Below are positions 17,399 to 24,873 of a stretch of 42,155 bases of DNA, piece after piece. The translations under genes and the position numbers were made by a program. Every line of letters starts with the position of its first letter. Position 1 is the stretch's first letter. The notes beneath the pieces are model-generated. The model saw nothing but the letters and a program-made list of their open reading frames with translations, ran no database searches and had not been told where the DNA came from. Source of the stretch: Fluviicola sp. (GTDB lineage Bacteria; Bacteroidota; Bacteroidia; Flavobacteriales_D; Crocinitomicaceae); NCBI GenBank assembly GCA_002734065.2, contig NVXU02000040.1, positions 1 through 42,155 of the forward strand, written 5' to 3'.

Positions 17399-18601
17399 GT
17401 GAAATTCTTAGAAAATATAGTTCATAAAATGGAACCTAAGTTTGCCAAAGGTGGGAAACTTGAAAAATGGAATCCAATATTTGAGTCGTTTACGACTTTA
17501 GTTTTTACTCCAGCGCATGTAACGAGTAAAGGTACTCACATCAGAGATGGTGTCGATTTAAAAAGAACAATGATGACAGTTATCATTGCGCTTCTGCCTT
17601 GTCTTTTATTCGGTATTTACAATACAGGACATTGGGAAATGGTGGCTGCTGCAGGTGACAGAAGTCTTGATTTTTGGTCAAATGGTGGCGATAAAATGAT
17701 TGCTGGACTGATTGTCGTTCTTCCACTGATTGTCGTTTCTTACGGAGTTGGTTTAACAATCGAGTTCATCTTCGGAATGAAAAACGGACACTCTCTACAC
17801 GAAGGATTCTTGGTGTCAGGATTGTTGATTCCTTTGATTATGCCTGCTGATGTTCCATTGTGGATGGTAGGTGTTGCAACAGCATTTGCAGTGATTATTG
17901 GAAAAGAAATATTTGGAGGTACAGGGATGAACATCCTAAATGTTGCCTTATTGTCAAGAGCTTTCTTATTCTTCGCTTATCCAACTTCAATGTCAGGTGA
18001 CAAGGTATGGATGGCAGGAGTAGAAAACACTAACGTTACTGGTTTTACAGGTTCAACGGCTTTGGGAGATTTGGCATCTTTCATGTCGGAGAAGCCCGTT
18101 TTTGAAAATTTAGAAACCTTTACGAATAACTATTCCCTCTCAGATTCAATCTTTGGATACATACCTGGTTCAATTGGAGAAACTTCTATGATTGCTGTTT
18201 TGATTGGAGCAGCCATCTTATTAATCACAGGAATTGGTTCATTGAGAATCATGGCGTCTTTTTTTGCTGGTGGTTTATTGATGGGCTTATTAATGAATGT
18301 CGTAGGAGGAAATGATTACATCATGCTTCCACCACTGTATCACATTGCTTTGGGCGGATTTGCATTCGGAGCTGTGTTTATGGCAACGGATCCTGTGACG
18401 GCATCGCAAACAGCAACGGGTAAAATCATTTACGGTTTAGTTGGTGGTATGTTGGCAATTCTTATTCGTGTATTGAATCCAGCTTACCCAGAAGGAGTGA
18501 TGTTGGCAATCTTGTTCATGAATGTGATGGCACCGATTATTGATCATTATGTTGTTCAATCGAACATTAAACGAAGATTAAAAAGACTTAAAACAACTTA
18601 A
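17399..18601 (+). CDS. nqrB: Na+-translocating NADH:quinone reductase subunit B
   Basis: This 400-aa polytopic membrane subunit belongs to the NqrB/RnfD family and has about ten hydrophobic segments. The segment TGFTGSTAL (residues 214-222) matches the position where NqrB carries covalently bound FMN on threonine, which makes T220 the candidate. The C-terminal half has the typical ATDPVTASQTATGKIIYG. Translation begins at a GTG 22 bp after nqrA, with nqrC 2 bp downstream. NqrB forms part of the sodium channel and binds riboflavin and quinone. Confidence 0.96.
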   Translation: MKFLENIVHKMEPKFAKGGKLEKWNPIFESFTTLVFTPAHVTSKGTHIRDGVDLKRTMMTVIIALLPCLLFGIYNTGHWEMVAAAGDRSLDFWSNGGDKMIAGLIVVLPLIVVSYGVGLTIEFIFGMKNGHSLHEGFLVSGLLIPLIMPADVPLWMVGVATAFAVIIGKEIFGGTGMNILNVALLSRAFLFFAYPTSMSGDKVWMAGVENTNVTGFTGSTALGDLASFMSEKPVFENLETFTNNYSLSDSIFGYIPGSIGETSMIAVLIGAAILLITGIGSLRIMASFFAGGLLMGLLMNVVGGNDYIMLPPLYHIALGGFAFGAVFMATDPVTASQTATGKIIYGLVGGMLAILIRVLNPAYPEGVMLAILFMNVMAPIIDHYVVQSNIKRRLKRLKTT

Positions 18602-18603
18602 TT

Positions 18604-19341
18604 ATGGCAATTAATAAAGATAGTAACGTATATACAATTGGTTTTGCTGTTGCATTAGTAGTTGTGGTTGGTACCATTCTCGCGATGTTATCAATTGGAC
18701 TAAAGCCAATGCAAAAACAGAATGAAGTTGTCAAAAAGAAAATGGATATTCTTTCGGCAATGCTTACAGAAATGGAAATGGAGAACATCAGTAGAAAAAA
18801 TGCTTCTGATGAGTTTGACAAGTACGTGGATTTAAGCAAAGCAGTTGTTCTGGACATGAACGGTGAATTAAAAGACGGAAAAGAGGCTTTTGAAGTTGAT
18901 ATCCGTAAAGAAAGAAGAGATAAAAACTTAGCTGAGGCTGATAAAAATTATCCACTTTTTATATGTGAAAAGGAAGGGAAGACCATGTTTGTTATACCTA
19001 TCGTTGGGAACGGACTTTGGGGTCCTATCTGGGGAAACATTAGTGTTGGAGAAGACATGAGAACAATTTTAGGCGCTTCATTTGGTCACAAAGGTGAAAC
19101 ACCTGGTTTAGGTGCGGAAATTACACAAGCTTTCTTCGTTAACAGATGGTTAGGAGAAGAGATCTCAGATGAAAATGGGGAAGCTACAAAATTCGAAATT
19201 GTAAAAAACAGTTCAGGTTCTGAGCCAAAGAAAGTGGACGGCATTACAGGTGGTACAATTACCTCTGTAGGTGTTCAAGAAATGGTAAATAGATGTTTGA
19301 AACCTTACGTTTCTTACTTTAATAAACTTAAAAGTAATTAA
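18604..19341 (+). CDS. nqrC: Na+-translocating NADH:quinone reductase subunit C
   Basis: This 245-aa subunit has one N-terminal membrane helix (about residues 11-31) and a periplasmic FMN-binding domain. The flavinylation motif, usually D-x-x-[ST]-G-A-T, reads DGITGGT at 212-218 with Gly in place of Ala; T218 is the likely covalent FMN site, attached by ApbE. GHKGETPGLGAEI near 161-173 is also typical. No apbE gene is in the window. The gene lies 2 bp from its neighbours on both sides. Confidence 0.95.
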   Translation: MAINKDSNVYTIGFAVALVVVVGTILAMLSIGLKPMQKQNEVVKKKMDILSAMLTEMEMENISRKNASDEFDKYVDLSKAVVLDMNGELKDGKEAFEVDIRKERRDKNLAEADKNYPLFICEKEGKTMFVIPIVGNGLWGPIWGNISVGEDMRTILGASFGHKGETPGLGAEITQAFFVNRWLGEEISDENGEATKFEIVKNSSGSEPKKVDGITGGTITSVGVQEMVNRCLKPYVSYFNKLKSN

Positions 19342-19343
19342 TC

Positions 19344-20042
19344 ATGAGCGAAGAAGTGAAATCAAAAGCACCAAAAGAGCCATTATTCTCTAAGAAGAAT
19401 AAAAAATTGGTTACCGATCCTTTGATGGATAATAATCCTGTAACTGTGCAAGTTCTTGGAATTTGTTCTGCATTGGCAATTACGGTTCAAGTGGAGCAAG
19501 GAGTAGTAATGGGAGCAGCCGTTCTTTTTGTATTGGTTCTTGGAAATTTAATTATCTCCTTGTTGAGAAACTTAATTCCTTCAAGAATAAGAATCATTGT
19601 ACAATTAGTTGTTGTTGCAGCGTTGGTAATTATCGTCAACGAAGTACTGAAAGCATTCTTACCAGATGTTTCTGAGAAATTATCCGTATTCGTAGGGTTA
19701 ATCATAACCAACTGTATTATCATGGGTCGTTTTGAAGCATTTGCAATGGCAAACAAACCATGGCCTTCAGTTATGGATGGTATCGGAAATGGACTGGGTT
19801 ATGCTGGCTTACTTATTTTAGTGGCTGTGTTTAGAGAGTTTTTCGGTTCGGGATCATTGTATGGTATTCCAATTCTTGGAAGTCCAATCCCAACGCCAGA
19901 TTCTCCTCTTGGATCAGGATTGTACGAAATGGGCTACATGAACAACAACATGATGATTTTGCCTCCAATGGCATTGATTATTGTTGGAATCATTATTTGG
20001 GTTCAACGGATTAGAAATAAAGATTTAGTTGAAACTCATTAA
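19344..20042 (+). CDS. nqrD: Na+-translocating NADH:quinone reductase subunit D
   Basis: This 232-aa integral membrane subunit has six predicted helices. Family signatures are DNNPVTVQVLGICSALAITV near the N-terminus, LIITNCIIMGRFEAFAMANKPWPS in the middle, and FREFFGSGSLYG. With NqrE it forms the pair of inverted subunits that holds the membrane iron-sulfur site. It is followed by nqrE after 19 bp. Confidence 0.96.
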   Translation: MSEEVKSKAPKEPLFSKKNKKLVTDPLMDNNPVTVQVLGICSALAITVQVEQGVVMGAAVLFVLVLGNLIISLLRNLIPSRIRIIVQLVVVAALVIIVNEVLKAFLPDVSEKLSVFVGLIITNCIIMGRFEAFAMANKPWPSVMDGIGNGLGYAGLLILVAVFREFFGSGSLYGIPILGSPIPTPDSPLGSGLYEMGYMNNNMMILPPMALIIVGIIIWVQRIRNKDLVETH

Positions 20043-20061
20043 GAAGAAATAAATAGAAATT

Positions 20062-20784
20062 ATGGAAAGTACATTTGATATATTCATTAAAGCGATTTTC
20101 TCGGAGAATATGATCTTCGCTTACTTCTTAGGAATGTGTTCTTATTTGGCCGTTTCTAAGACCGTAAAAACAGCAGTTGGACTTGGTGCAGCCGTAATCT
20201 TCGTGTTGGTAGTGACAGTTCCTGTCAATTATTTATTGGAGAATTACATGTTGAAAGAAGGGGCTTTAGAATGGTTAGACCCATCGTTAGCAGAAATTGA
20301 TTTAAGTTTCCTTTCATTCATTATGTTTATTGCCGTGGTAGCATCCATTGTGCAACTGGTAGAAATGTTGGTAGAGAAATTTGCACCAGCACTTTACGGA
20401 GCATTGGGAATTTTCTTACCATTGATTGCCGTAAACTGTTCTATCTTAGGCGGTGCATTGTTTATGCAAGATCGTCAGTACTCAACTATTTTGGATGCAA
20501 CAGCATTCTCACTTGGTTCGGGAATTGGTTGGTTTATTGCCATTGTTGCCATTGCAGCCATTCGCGAGAAAATTCGTTATTCCAATGTTCCTGCACCGCT
20601 AAGAGGATTGGGAATTACATTCATCATTACAGGATTAATGGGAATTGCGTTCATGAGTTTCATGGGAATCAAATACGGTTCTGAAAAACCAGCAGATGAA
20701 CCTGCTAAAACAAGCACTTTAGAAGCTCCGATCAATAATGGAACGGCGCAGGCAACAAATACTAACACTTATAAATCGTTATAA
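20062..20784 (+). CDS. nqrE: Na+-translocating NADH:quinone reductase subunit E
   Basis: This 240-aa membrane subunit is the partner of NqrD. Recognisable segments are IFSENMIFAYFLGMCSYLAVSK with its conserved cysteine, FAPALYGALGIFLPLIAVNCSILGGALF with the second conserved cysteine, and IAAIREKIRYSNVPAPLRGLGITFI. The C-terminal 30 residues or so are a Thr/Asn-rich hydrophilic tail (KPADEPAKTSTLEAPINNG), longer than in enterobacterial NqrE. It lies 2 bp before nqrF. Confidence 0.96.
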   Translation: MESTFDIFIKAIFSENMIFAYFLGMCSYLAVSKTVKTAVGLGAAVIFVLVVTVPVNYLLENYMLKEGALEWLDPSLAEIDLSFLSFIMFIAVVASIVQLVEMLVEKFAPALYGALGIFLPLIAVNCSILGGALFMQDRQYSTILDATAFSLGSGIGWFIAIVAIAAIREKIRYSNVPAPLRGLGITFIITGLMGIAFMSFMGIKYGSEKPADEPAKTSTLEAPINNGTAQATNTNTYKSL

Positions 20785-20786
20785 AA

Positions 20787-22091
20787 ATGGGATTAACTGT
20801 AGGAATTGCAATTGCCGCCTTTTTATTGGTCGTATTGATACTCGTAGCAATGCTTTTATTCGTAAAGGCAAAGCTTTCTCCATCTGGAACAATCACAATT
20901 GACATCAATGGTGGAGAGCGTGTTCTTGAAGTAGATGGAGGAAACACGTTATTAAGCACACTCAGCAATAATGGAATCTTTTTACCATCCGCTTGTGGTG
21001 GAGGTGGAACTTGTGTCCAATGTACATGTCACGTCTTAGAAGGTGGCGGAGGAATTCTCCCAACAGAAGAACCTCACTTTTCTCGAAAAGAAATTGCTGC
21101 ACACATGCGTTTGGGTTGCCAAGTAAAGGTAAAAGAGAACATGAAAATTGAAATCGAAGAAGAAATTCTCGGTATCAAAGAGTGGGAAGCAACGGTTGTA
21201 TCTAATTACAACGTGGCTACTTATATCAAAGAATTTATAGTGGAGATTCCAGAAGACATGGATTACAAAGCTGGAGGTTATATCCAGATTAAGATTCCAG
21301 TTTGCGAGGTTAAATTTTCTGACATGGACGTAACGGCACATCCTCAAGATCATCCGGGAGAACCAGACAAGTTTAACAAAGATTGGGCAGAAGGTAATTT
21401 TGCATTGAGAGAATTAGTCATGAAAAACGATGAAGAAGTTGTTCGAGCTTACTCAATGGCTTCTTATCCTGCTGAAGGACGTAGAATTATGTTGAACGTA
21501 CGTGTTGCTGCTCCACCATGGGATAGAAATCGTAATGCTTGGATGAATGTAAATCCAGGAATTGCCTCTTCGTACATTTTCAACTTAAAAGAGGGAGACA
21601 AAGCCATTATTTCAGGACCTTATGGAGAATTCTTCATCAATGATTCTGACGCAGAGATGTTGTACATCGGAGGTGGTGCAGGAATGGCGCCAATGCGTTC
21701 TCACTTGTACGAATTATTCAAGACATTAAAAACAGGACGTAAAGTGACCTATTGGTACGGAGGACGTTCCAGAGCAGAATTGTTTTACATACATTATTTC
21801 AGAGATTTGGAGAAAGACTTTCCAAACTTTAAGTTCTTCTTAGTTCTTTCAGACGCATTAGAATCTGACAACTGGAAAGCAAAGAAAGATGTTGATGACA
21901 CAGAAGGCGATGGATTCGTAGGATTCGTTCACCAAGTTGTGATTGATCAATATTTGGAAAAACATGAAGCACCCGAAGATATAGAGTTCTATTTCTGCGG
22001 TCCACCGATGATGAATCAAGCCGTTATCAAAATGTGCGACGATTGGGGAGTACCTGAAGAGAATGTCCGATTCGATGACTTCGGAGGATAA
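20787..22091 (+). CDS. nqrF: Na+-translocating NADH:quinone reductase subunit F (NADH-binding)
   Basis: This 434-aa subunit is where electrons enter the complex. It has one N-terminal membrane helix (residues 5-27). A ferredoxin domain follows, with ligands C70, C76, C79 and C111 (SACGGGGTCVQC ... LGCQ). The FAD domain has RAYSMASYP, and the NADH domain has GGGAGMAPMRSH and FYFCGPPMMN. It ends in DDFGG. A decayed, internally deleted copy of the 3' end of this gene plus its terminator is present at about 24700-24793. Confidence 0.97.
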   Translation: MGLTVGIAIAAFLLVVLILVAMLLFVKAKLSPSGTITIDINGGERVLEVDGGNTLLSTLSNNGIFLPSACGGGGTCVQCTCHVLEGGGGILPTEEPHFSRKEIAAHMRLGCQVKVKENMKIEIEEEILGIKEWEATVVSNYNVATYIKEFIVEIPEDMDYKAGGYIQIKIPVCEVKFSDMDVTAHPQDHPGEPDKFNKDWAEGNFALRELVMKNDEEVVRAYSMASYPAEGRRIMLNVRVAAPPWDRNRNAWMNVNPGIASSYIFNLKEGDKAIISGPYGEFFINDSDAEMLYIGGGAGMAPMRSHLYELFKTLKTGRKVTYWYGGRSRAELFYIHYFRDLEKDFPNFKFFLVLSDALESDNWKAKKDVDDTEGDGFVGFVHQVVIDQYLEKHEAPEDIEFYFCGPPMMNQAVIKMCDDWGVPEENVRFDDFGG

Positions 22092-22101
22092 GCAAAGAAT
22101 T

Positions 22102-22130
22102 AAATCCCGCTCAGATGAGTGGGATTTTTT
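22102..22130 (+). terminator. nqr operon terminator
   Basis: The stem aaatcccgctca / tgagtgggattt has one G-T pair and a 2-nt loop (ga). It runs into a T-run just after the nqrF stop. Confidence 0.85.
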
Positions 22131-22153
22131 GTATATTGGGATGTGAAGCTAAG

Positions 22154-22190
22154 CAAGACCACGCGAAAGGTTCGCGCGGCAGCGTGGGGA
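22154..22190. repeat. GC-rich hairpin repeat, left copy (REP-like)
   Basis: The sequence aagaccacgcgaaagg followed by ttcgcgcgg folds into a short GC-rich stem (cgcgaa/ttcgcg core, loop agg). It reappears in inverse orientation at 22836-22866. The two copies bracket the gene at 22251-22817. Its GC content stands out in this AT-rich region. Confidence 0.7.
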
Positions 22191-22250
22191 GCTGAATCTG
22201 AACAAATAAGAAAGAGTGATAGTCCAAAGCCGTAATTAAATTCAAGATTA

Positions 22251-22817
22251 ATGAGAAAGAACAGGGGAAGAATTTTGATTTATTTTGTCTGGCTTACTAC
22301 ACAATCATTTTGTCTTTTTTCACAAGGTCGAGGAGACACTTTTTTTGGAGTGAATAATGTGAAAATAGATTTAAGAGAACTCTTAAATCAGCACCAAGGA
22401 AAGGTTGAAAGGCTTATAGATTTTGCGGAACATAGCAGTAATAAAAAAGTGCCTTTTAAAAAAAATAGTACCCAAACATCTTTGGGAACAAATTTTTTAA
22501 TAGAACATAACAGAAGAAAAGAAGTGAAAATATTCTATAAGGATAGTTTAATTTTATCCATAAATAAAAAATGGAAGAAATTAATTGTAGTAGAAACCTA
22601 TGACTGGGATATCCATTTAACTTATGAATATTCTATATTTGGAGTTCTAAAGAAAGTTAAAGTTCGTGATAACAATCAAACAAACGGATGTACTTTTTTT
22701 ATCAAAAAAAACCAAAAAAGCTGTTATCCTGATAAGTTCATTAGAAAAACTTCCAAAAACATTGAGGAATCAATAATTTATTATAAAAAATTATTGATTC
22801 TGTATTCCCTCAGCTAG
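22251..22817 (+). CDS. Hypothetical secreted protein
   Basis: This 188-aa protein has an N-terminal signal peptide ending near CLFSQ; the rest is lysine-rich and AT-rich in codon use. No family is recognised. It lies alone between two inverted GC-rich hairpin repeats. Its stop codon (tag) falls inside the sequence gctagtcc, which also ends the transposase remnant at 23127, so its natural C-terminus may have been lost. Confidence 0.55.
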   Translation: MRKNRGRILIYFVWLTTQSFCLFSQGRGDTFFGVNNVKIDLRELLNQHQGKVERLIDFAEHSSNKKVPFKKNSTQTSLGTNFLIEHNRRKEVKIFYKDSLILSINKKWKKLIVVETYDWDIHLTYEYSIFGVLKKVKVRDNNQTNGCTFFIKKNQKSCYPDKFIRKTSKNIEESIIYYKKLLILYSLS

Positions 22818-22825
22818 TCCGGGTA

Positions 22826-22871
22826 ATGCCCCAAAGCTACCGCGCGAACCCTTTCGCGTGGTCTTGGGCAT
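22826..22871. repeat. GC-rich hairpin repeat, right copy (REP-like)
   Basis: The inner stem accgcgcgaa / ttcgcgtggt (22839-22848 and 22853-22862, loop ccct) is extended by an outer stem of atgccccaa with ttgggcat. It is the inverse complement of the element at 22154-22183, with few differences. It begins right after the stop of the hypothetical secreted protein. Confidence 0.75.
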
Positions 22872-22938
22872 CCAAGGCCAAATTACTTTTCTAAAAAATA
22901 ATTTCTTCCTTCCAAACTAATTTCTTAACTTATTAAGC

Positions 22939-23127
22939 ATGAGCAGAAATTACAAGTTCCATAATCCAGAAGCAGCCTACTTCGTCAGCTTTGCTGTGGT
23001 AGAAAGGCTAGATGTTTTCACCAGAAACGAATACAGAGACATTTTAGTAGAAAACTTACAATTTTACAGCAAAGAAAAAGGAATGGAAATTTATGCTTGG
23101 GTAATCATGAGCAATCCCCCCCGCTAG
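22939..23127 (+). pseudogene. Truncated REP-associated tyrosine transposase (RAYT, IS200/Y1 family)
   Basis: The first 59 codons encode the N-terminus typical of these transposases: SRNYKFHNPEAAYFVSFAVVERLDVFTR and then YAWVIMSN. Intact members continue with the metal-binding HVH motif directly after MSN. Here the reading frame runs into ccccccc-gctagtcc and stops, so the HVH motif and the catalytic tyrosine are missing. The break coincides with the start of another hairpin repeat. Confidence 0.85.
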
Positions 23128-23180
23128 TCCACGAATAACCTACCCAACCGCTGGTTCGAGATTACATCTCGGACCGTGGA
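23121..23180. repeat. Hairpin repeat abutting the transposase remnant
   Basis: The inner stem ggttcgagat / atctcggacc (23153-23162 and 23166-23175, loop tac) lies within an outer tccacg / cgtgga pair (23128-23133 and 23175-23180). It has the layout of a REP or terminal hairpin of the kind mobilised by RAYT enzymes, and sits exactly where the transposase is cut off. Confidence 0.7.
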
Positions 23181-23188
23181 TTCCTATC

Positions 23189-24079
23189 TCAAAATTTATT
23201 GTGTGGATTAGGAAACCCATAATTCACACCAAATTTCAATCTTCTTTTATCGACTTTGGGATTTGTTTCCATTTCTGTTCCTGGAGGCAAGGACATTAAG
23301 TACTTACTTGGTTTCTGGCTCGAAAATAGATGTCTGTCGAGCCAGTACAAAAACATTGTTGGCGACATTCGACCAGCTTTTACTTCTTTTAAAAAGATTG
23401 GACTCATTTGTTTAAAATAAATGGGGTAATCAGCTAGATGCAAAAGCAAAATAAAGGAGGATGATGATTTTCCGGGGTAGAACTTCTCACCAGGAAATCC
23501 ATAAGTGAGAACAATCTTCTTAAATTTAATTCCATTCAAAGAATCAATTAGAATCATTTTAGCACGGTTAATCTCACTTTTATCTTCGTTAAACTTATCT
23601 CGCACTTCAGCATCAATGTTGCCCATAGAATCAATAACACCCATAATTGAATCGGCAACTGGCGATTTTTTTAATTTGGCAAAATTTTCATATCCTTCAT
23701 TGACTAACAATTTCTCAGCCTCATTAAAATTTTCAACGATGATATTCGGACGTAGTTCAGGAATTTCAAATAAATAACTAAAATCTAATGAGTAGTTCGA
23801 CCATGCCAATTTAACATTCTCGGCACATTCCAATGAGTTGTTCAGCTTTTTATAAGCATAGGCTTTTAGCATATATTCTTCACCAGTAAGAAAACCATAT
23901 TTTTTTTGAACCTTTTCCAAATGCTTTATAGCTTTCAAATAAGCACTATCTTTTATAGCAGCAACATAGGCCTTGTTGCATGATTTTTTATAGGTAATAT
24001 AGTTGACAGTTTTCTGAGCAACTGTTTGAAAAGATAGGAGAACAGAAGCAACGAGGATGATTGAACGGATTAGTTTCAT
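23189..24079 (-). CDS. Hypothetical secreted protein
   Basis: This 296-aa protein has a signal peptide ending near TVAQ. The first third is helical and resembles TPR (AIKHLEKVQKKYGFLTGEEYMLKAYAYKKLNNSLEC). The second half contains MGVIDSMGNIDAEVRDKF and GFPGEKFYPGKSSSSFILLLHLADYP, a pattern I associate with uncharacterised Bacteroidota proteins but cannot name. The final histidine- and arginine-containing part is MFLYWLDRHLFSSQ. It ends next to the hairpin repeat at 23121-23180 and has no obvious operon partner. Confidence 0.8.
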   Translation of the reverse strand: MKLIRSIILVASVLLSFQTVAQKTVNYITYKKSCNKAYVAAIKDSAYLKAIKHLEKVQKKYGFLTGEEYMLKAYAYKKLNNSLECAENVKLAWSNYSLDFSYLFEIPELRPNIIVENFNEAEKLLVNEGYENFAKLKKSPVADSIMGVIDSMGNIDAEVRDKFNEDKSEINRAKMILIDSLNGIKFKKIVLTYGFPGEKFYPGKSSSSFILLLHLADYPIYFKQMSPIFLKEVKAGRMSPTMFLYWLDRHLFSSQKPSKYLMSLPPGTEMETNPKVDKRRLKFGVNYGFPNPHNKF

Positions 24080-24280
24080 GATAAATAATATTCTACATTA
24101 TTCATTCATCAGTTAGAATGAGTTTAAAGATACTTAATAATCGTTAAAGAGGTTCTAATTGATGTGTTGGTTTGAAATGCAACGTGGTACAAATCCAGCG
24201 GAGCTATAGGGCCAAATTCCGTCACTTTAATACCCAAAATCACCTCAACCAATTTTAGCATTTTTTGTGAGAAACGGTCC

Positions 24281-24316
24281 ATTTTTCGCAAAATTCAATT
24301 GAATTTTGCGAAAAAT
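24281..24316. repeat. 36-bp perfect palindrome
   Basis: The half-site atttttcgcaaaattcaa is followed directly by its complete inverse complement, with no loop and no mismatch. It lies 18 bp before the first copy of the duplicated riboswitch-thiS segment. There is no matching palindrome before the second copy. It could be a terminator for transcripts from either side, a protein-binding site or a recombination scar. Confidence 0.85.
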
Positions 24317-24333
24317 CAAGAAATAAACGGTTA

Positions 24334-24690
24334 ATAACTTCTTTCTCCAAGCTTCTTTTCTCCTTAAAATTATCCCTATCTTTACACCGTAAACTTTAGG
24401 AGTAACTAGTTTAGTTTGAGAAACATCCTTAGAACCTGATTTGGCTGAAACCAACGTAGGGAAAAGTAAGAAAAATGCTTCGCCGTCTTCTCGGCCAGCA
24501 TTCTCCAAATGTTTACAGACGATTAATTAACAAACGAATCAAATGGATTCTGTAAAGAAAATTGAAGTTACTGTCAACGAAAACGAGCATTCTTTCAATG
24601 CCGAAACAAACGTGCAACAACTTCTCGAAGAATTAAAAACATCAAGCAACGGAATTGCAATCGCTATCAACGAACACGTAATTCCAAAAA
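24334..24690 (+). repeat. Direct repeat copy 1: promoter + TPP riboswitch + thiS 5' part
   Basis: This 357-bp segment is repeated at 25716-26072 with no length change and about nine mismatches by eye. The riboswitch cores are identical. The repeat starts about 20 nt upstream of the promoter region and ends inside thiS after codon 49 or so. Confidence 0.92.
24388..24467 (+). ncRNA. TPP riboswitch (THI element), copy 1
   Basis: The conserved THI-box blocks occur in order: aggag, TTGAGA (24416-24421), GAACCTGAT (24432-24440) and ACGTAGGGAA (24454-24463). A -7-like TATCTTTA (24377-24384) lies just upstream. A hairpin at 24474-24502 (aatgct, gccg / cggc, agcatt) follows and may be part of the expression platform; it has no T-tract. 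It precedes a truncated, chimeric thiS, so it may no longer control a useful gene. Confidence 0.92.
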
Positions 24691-24767
24691 AAAAGCGACG
24701 CACTAGAAGACCTGGAATTCTATTTCTGCGGTCCACCGATGATTTCGGAGGCTCGTCAAAGAATTAA
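24543..24767 (+). pseudogene. thiS: thiS copy 1, 3'-truncated and fused to nqrF-derived sequence
   Basis: Codons 1-49 or so are nearly identical to the intact thiS at 25925. After VIPK the frame enters foreign sequence and continues with KKRRTRRPGILFLRSTDDFGGSSKN. The C-terminal Gly-Gly of ThiS, which must be adenylated and converted to thiocarboxylate, is absent. The end derives, in a shifted frame, from a copy of the nqrF 3' end. The encoded protein cannot work as a sulfur carrier. Confidence 0.88.
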
Positions 24768-24793
24768 ATCCTGTTCAGACGAGCGGTTTTCTT
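24700..24793 (+). pseudogene. Decayed nqrF 3'-end and terminator fragment
   Basis: A third frame reads DALEDLEFYFCGPPM, matching the NqrF residues APEDIEFYFCGPPMM. Nucleotides 24718-24742 are identical to nqrF. The match then jumps to the end of nqrF (ttcggagg, caaagaattaaatcc) and the degenerate terminator. The missing 67 bp lie between two GATGA repeats of nqrF (22007 and 22074), which suggests a microhomology deletion. Confidence 0.8.
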
Positions 24794-24873
24794 TGTAGCT
24801 TGAGGAGTGAGGAGTGATTCTGGGTGCTGATTTACAAGTATGGTACTATTAGCTTTTTTCTGTAATTAACCAT

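Noticed and set aside
22939-24079. Complete insertion sequence
   Set aside because: The transposase lacks its HVH and tyrosine parts, and no terminal inverted repeats or target duplications could be seen around it.
24245-24508. Minus-strand open frame opposite TPP riboswitch 1
   Set aside because: It arises because the riboswitch and the palindrome happen to be open on the other strand; the sequence is explained by the RNA element.
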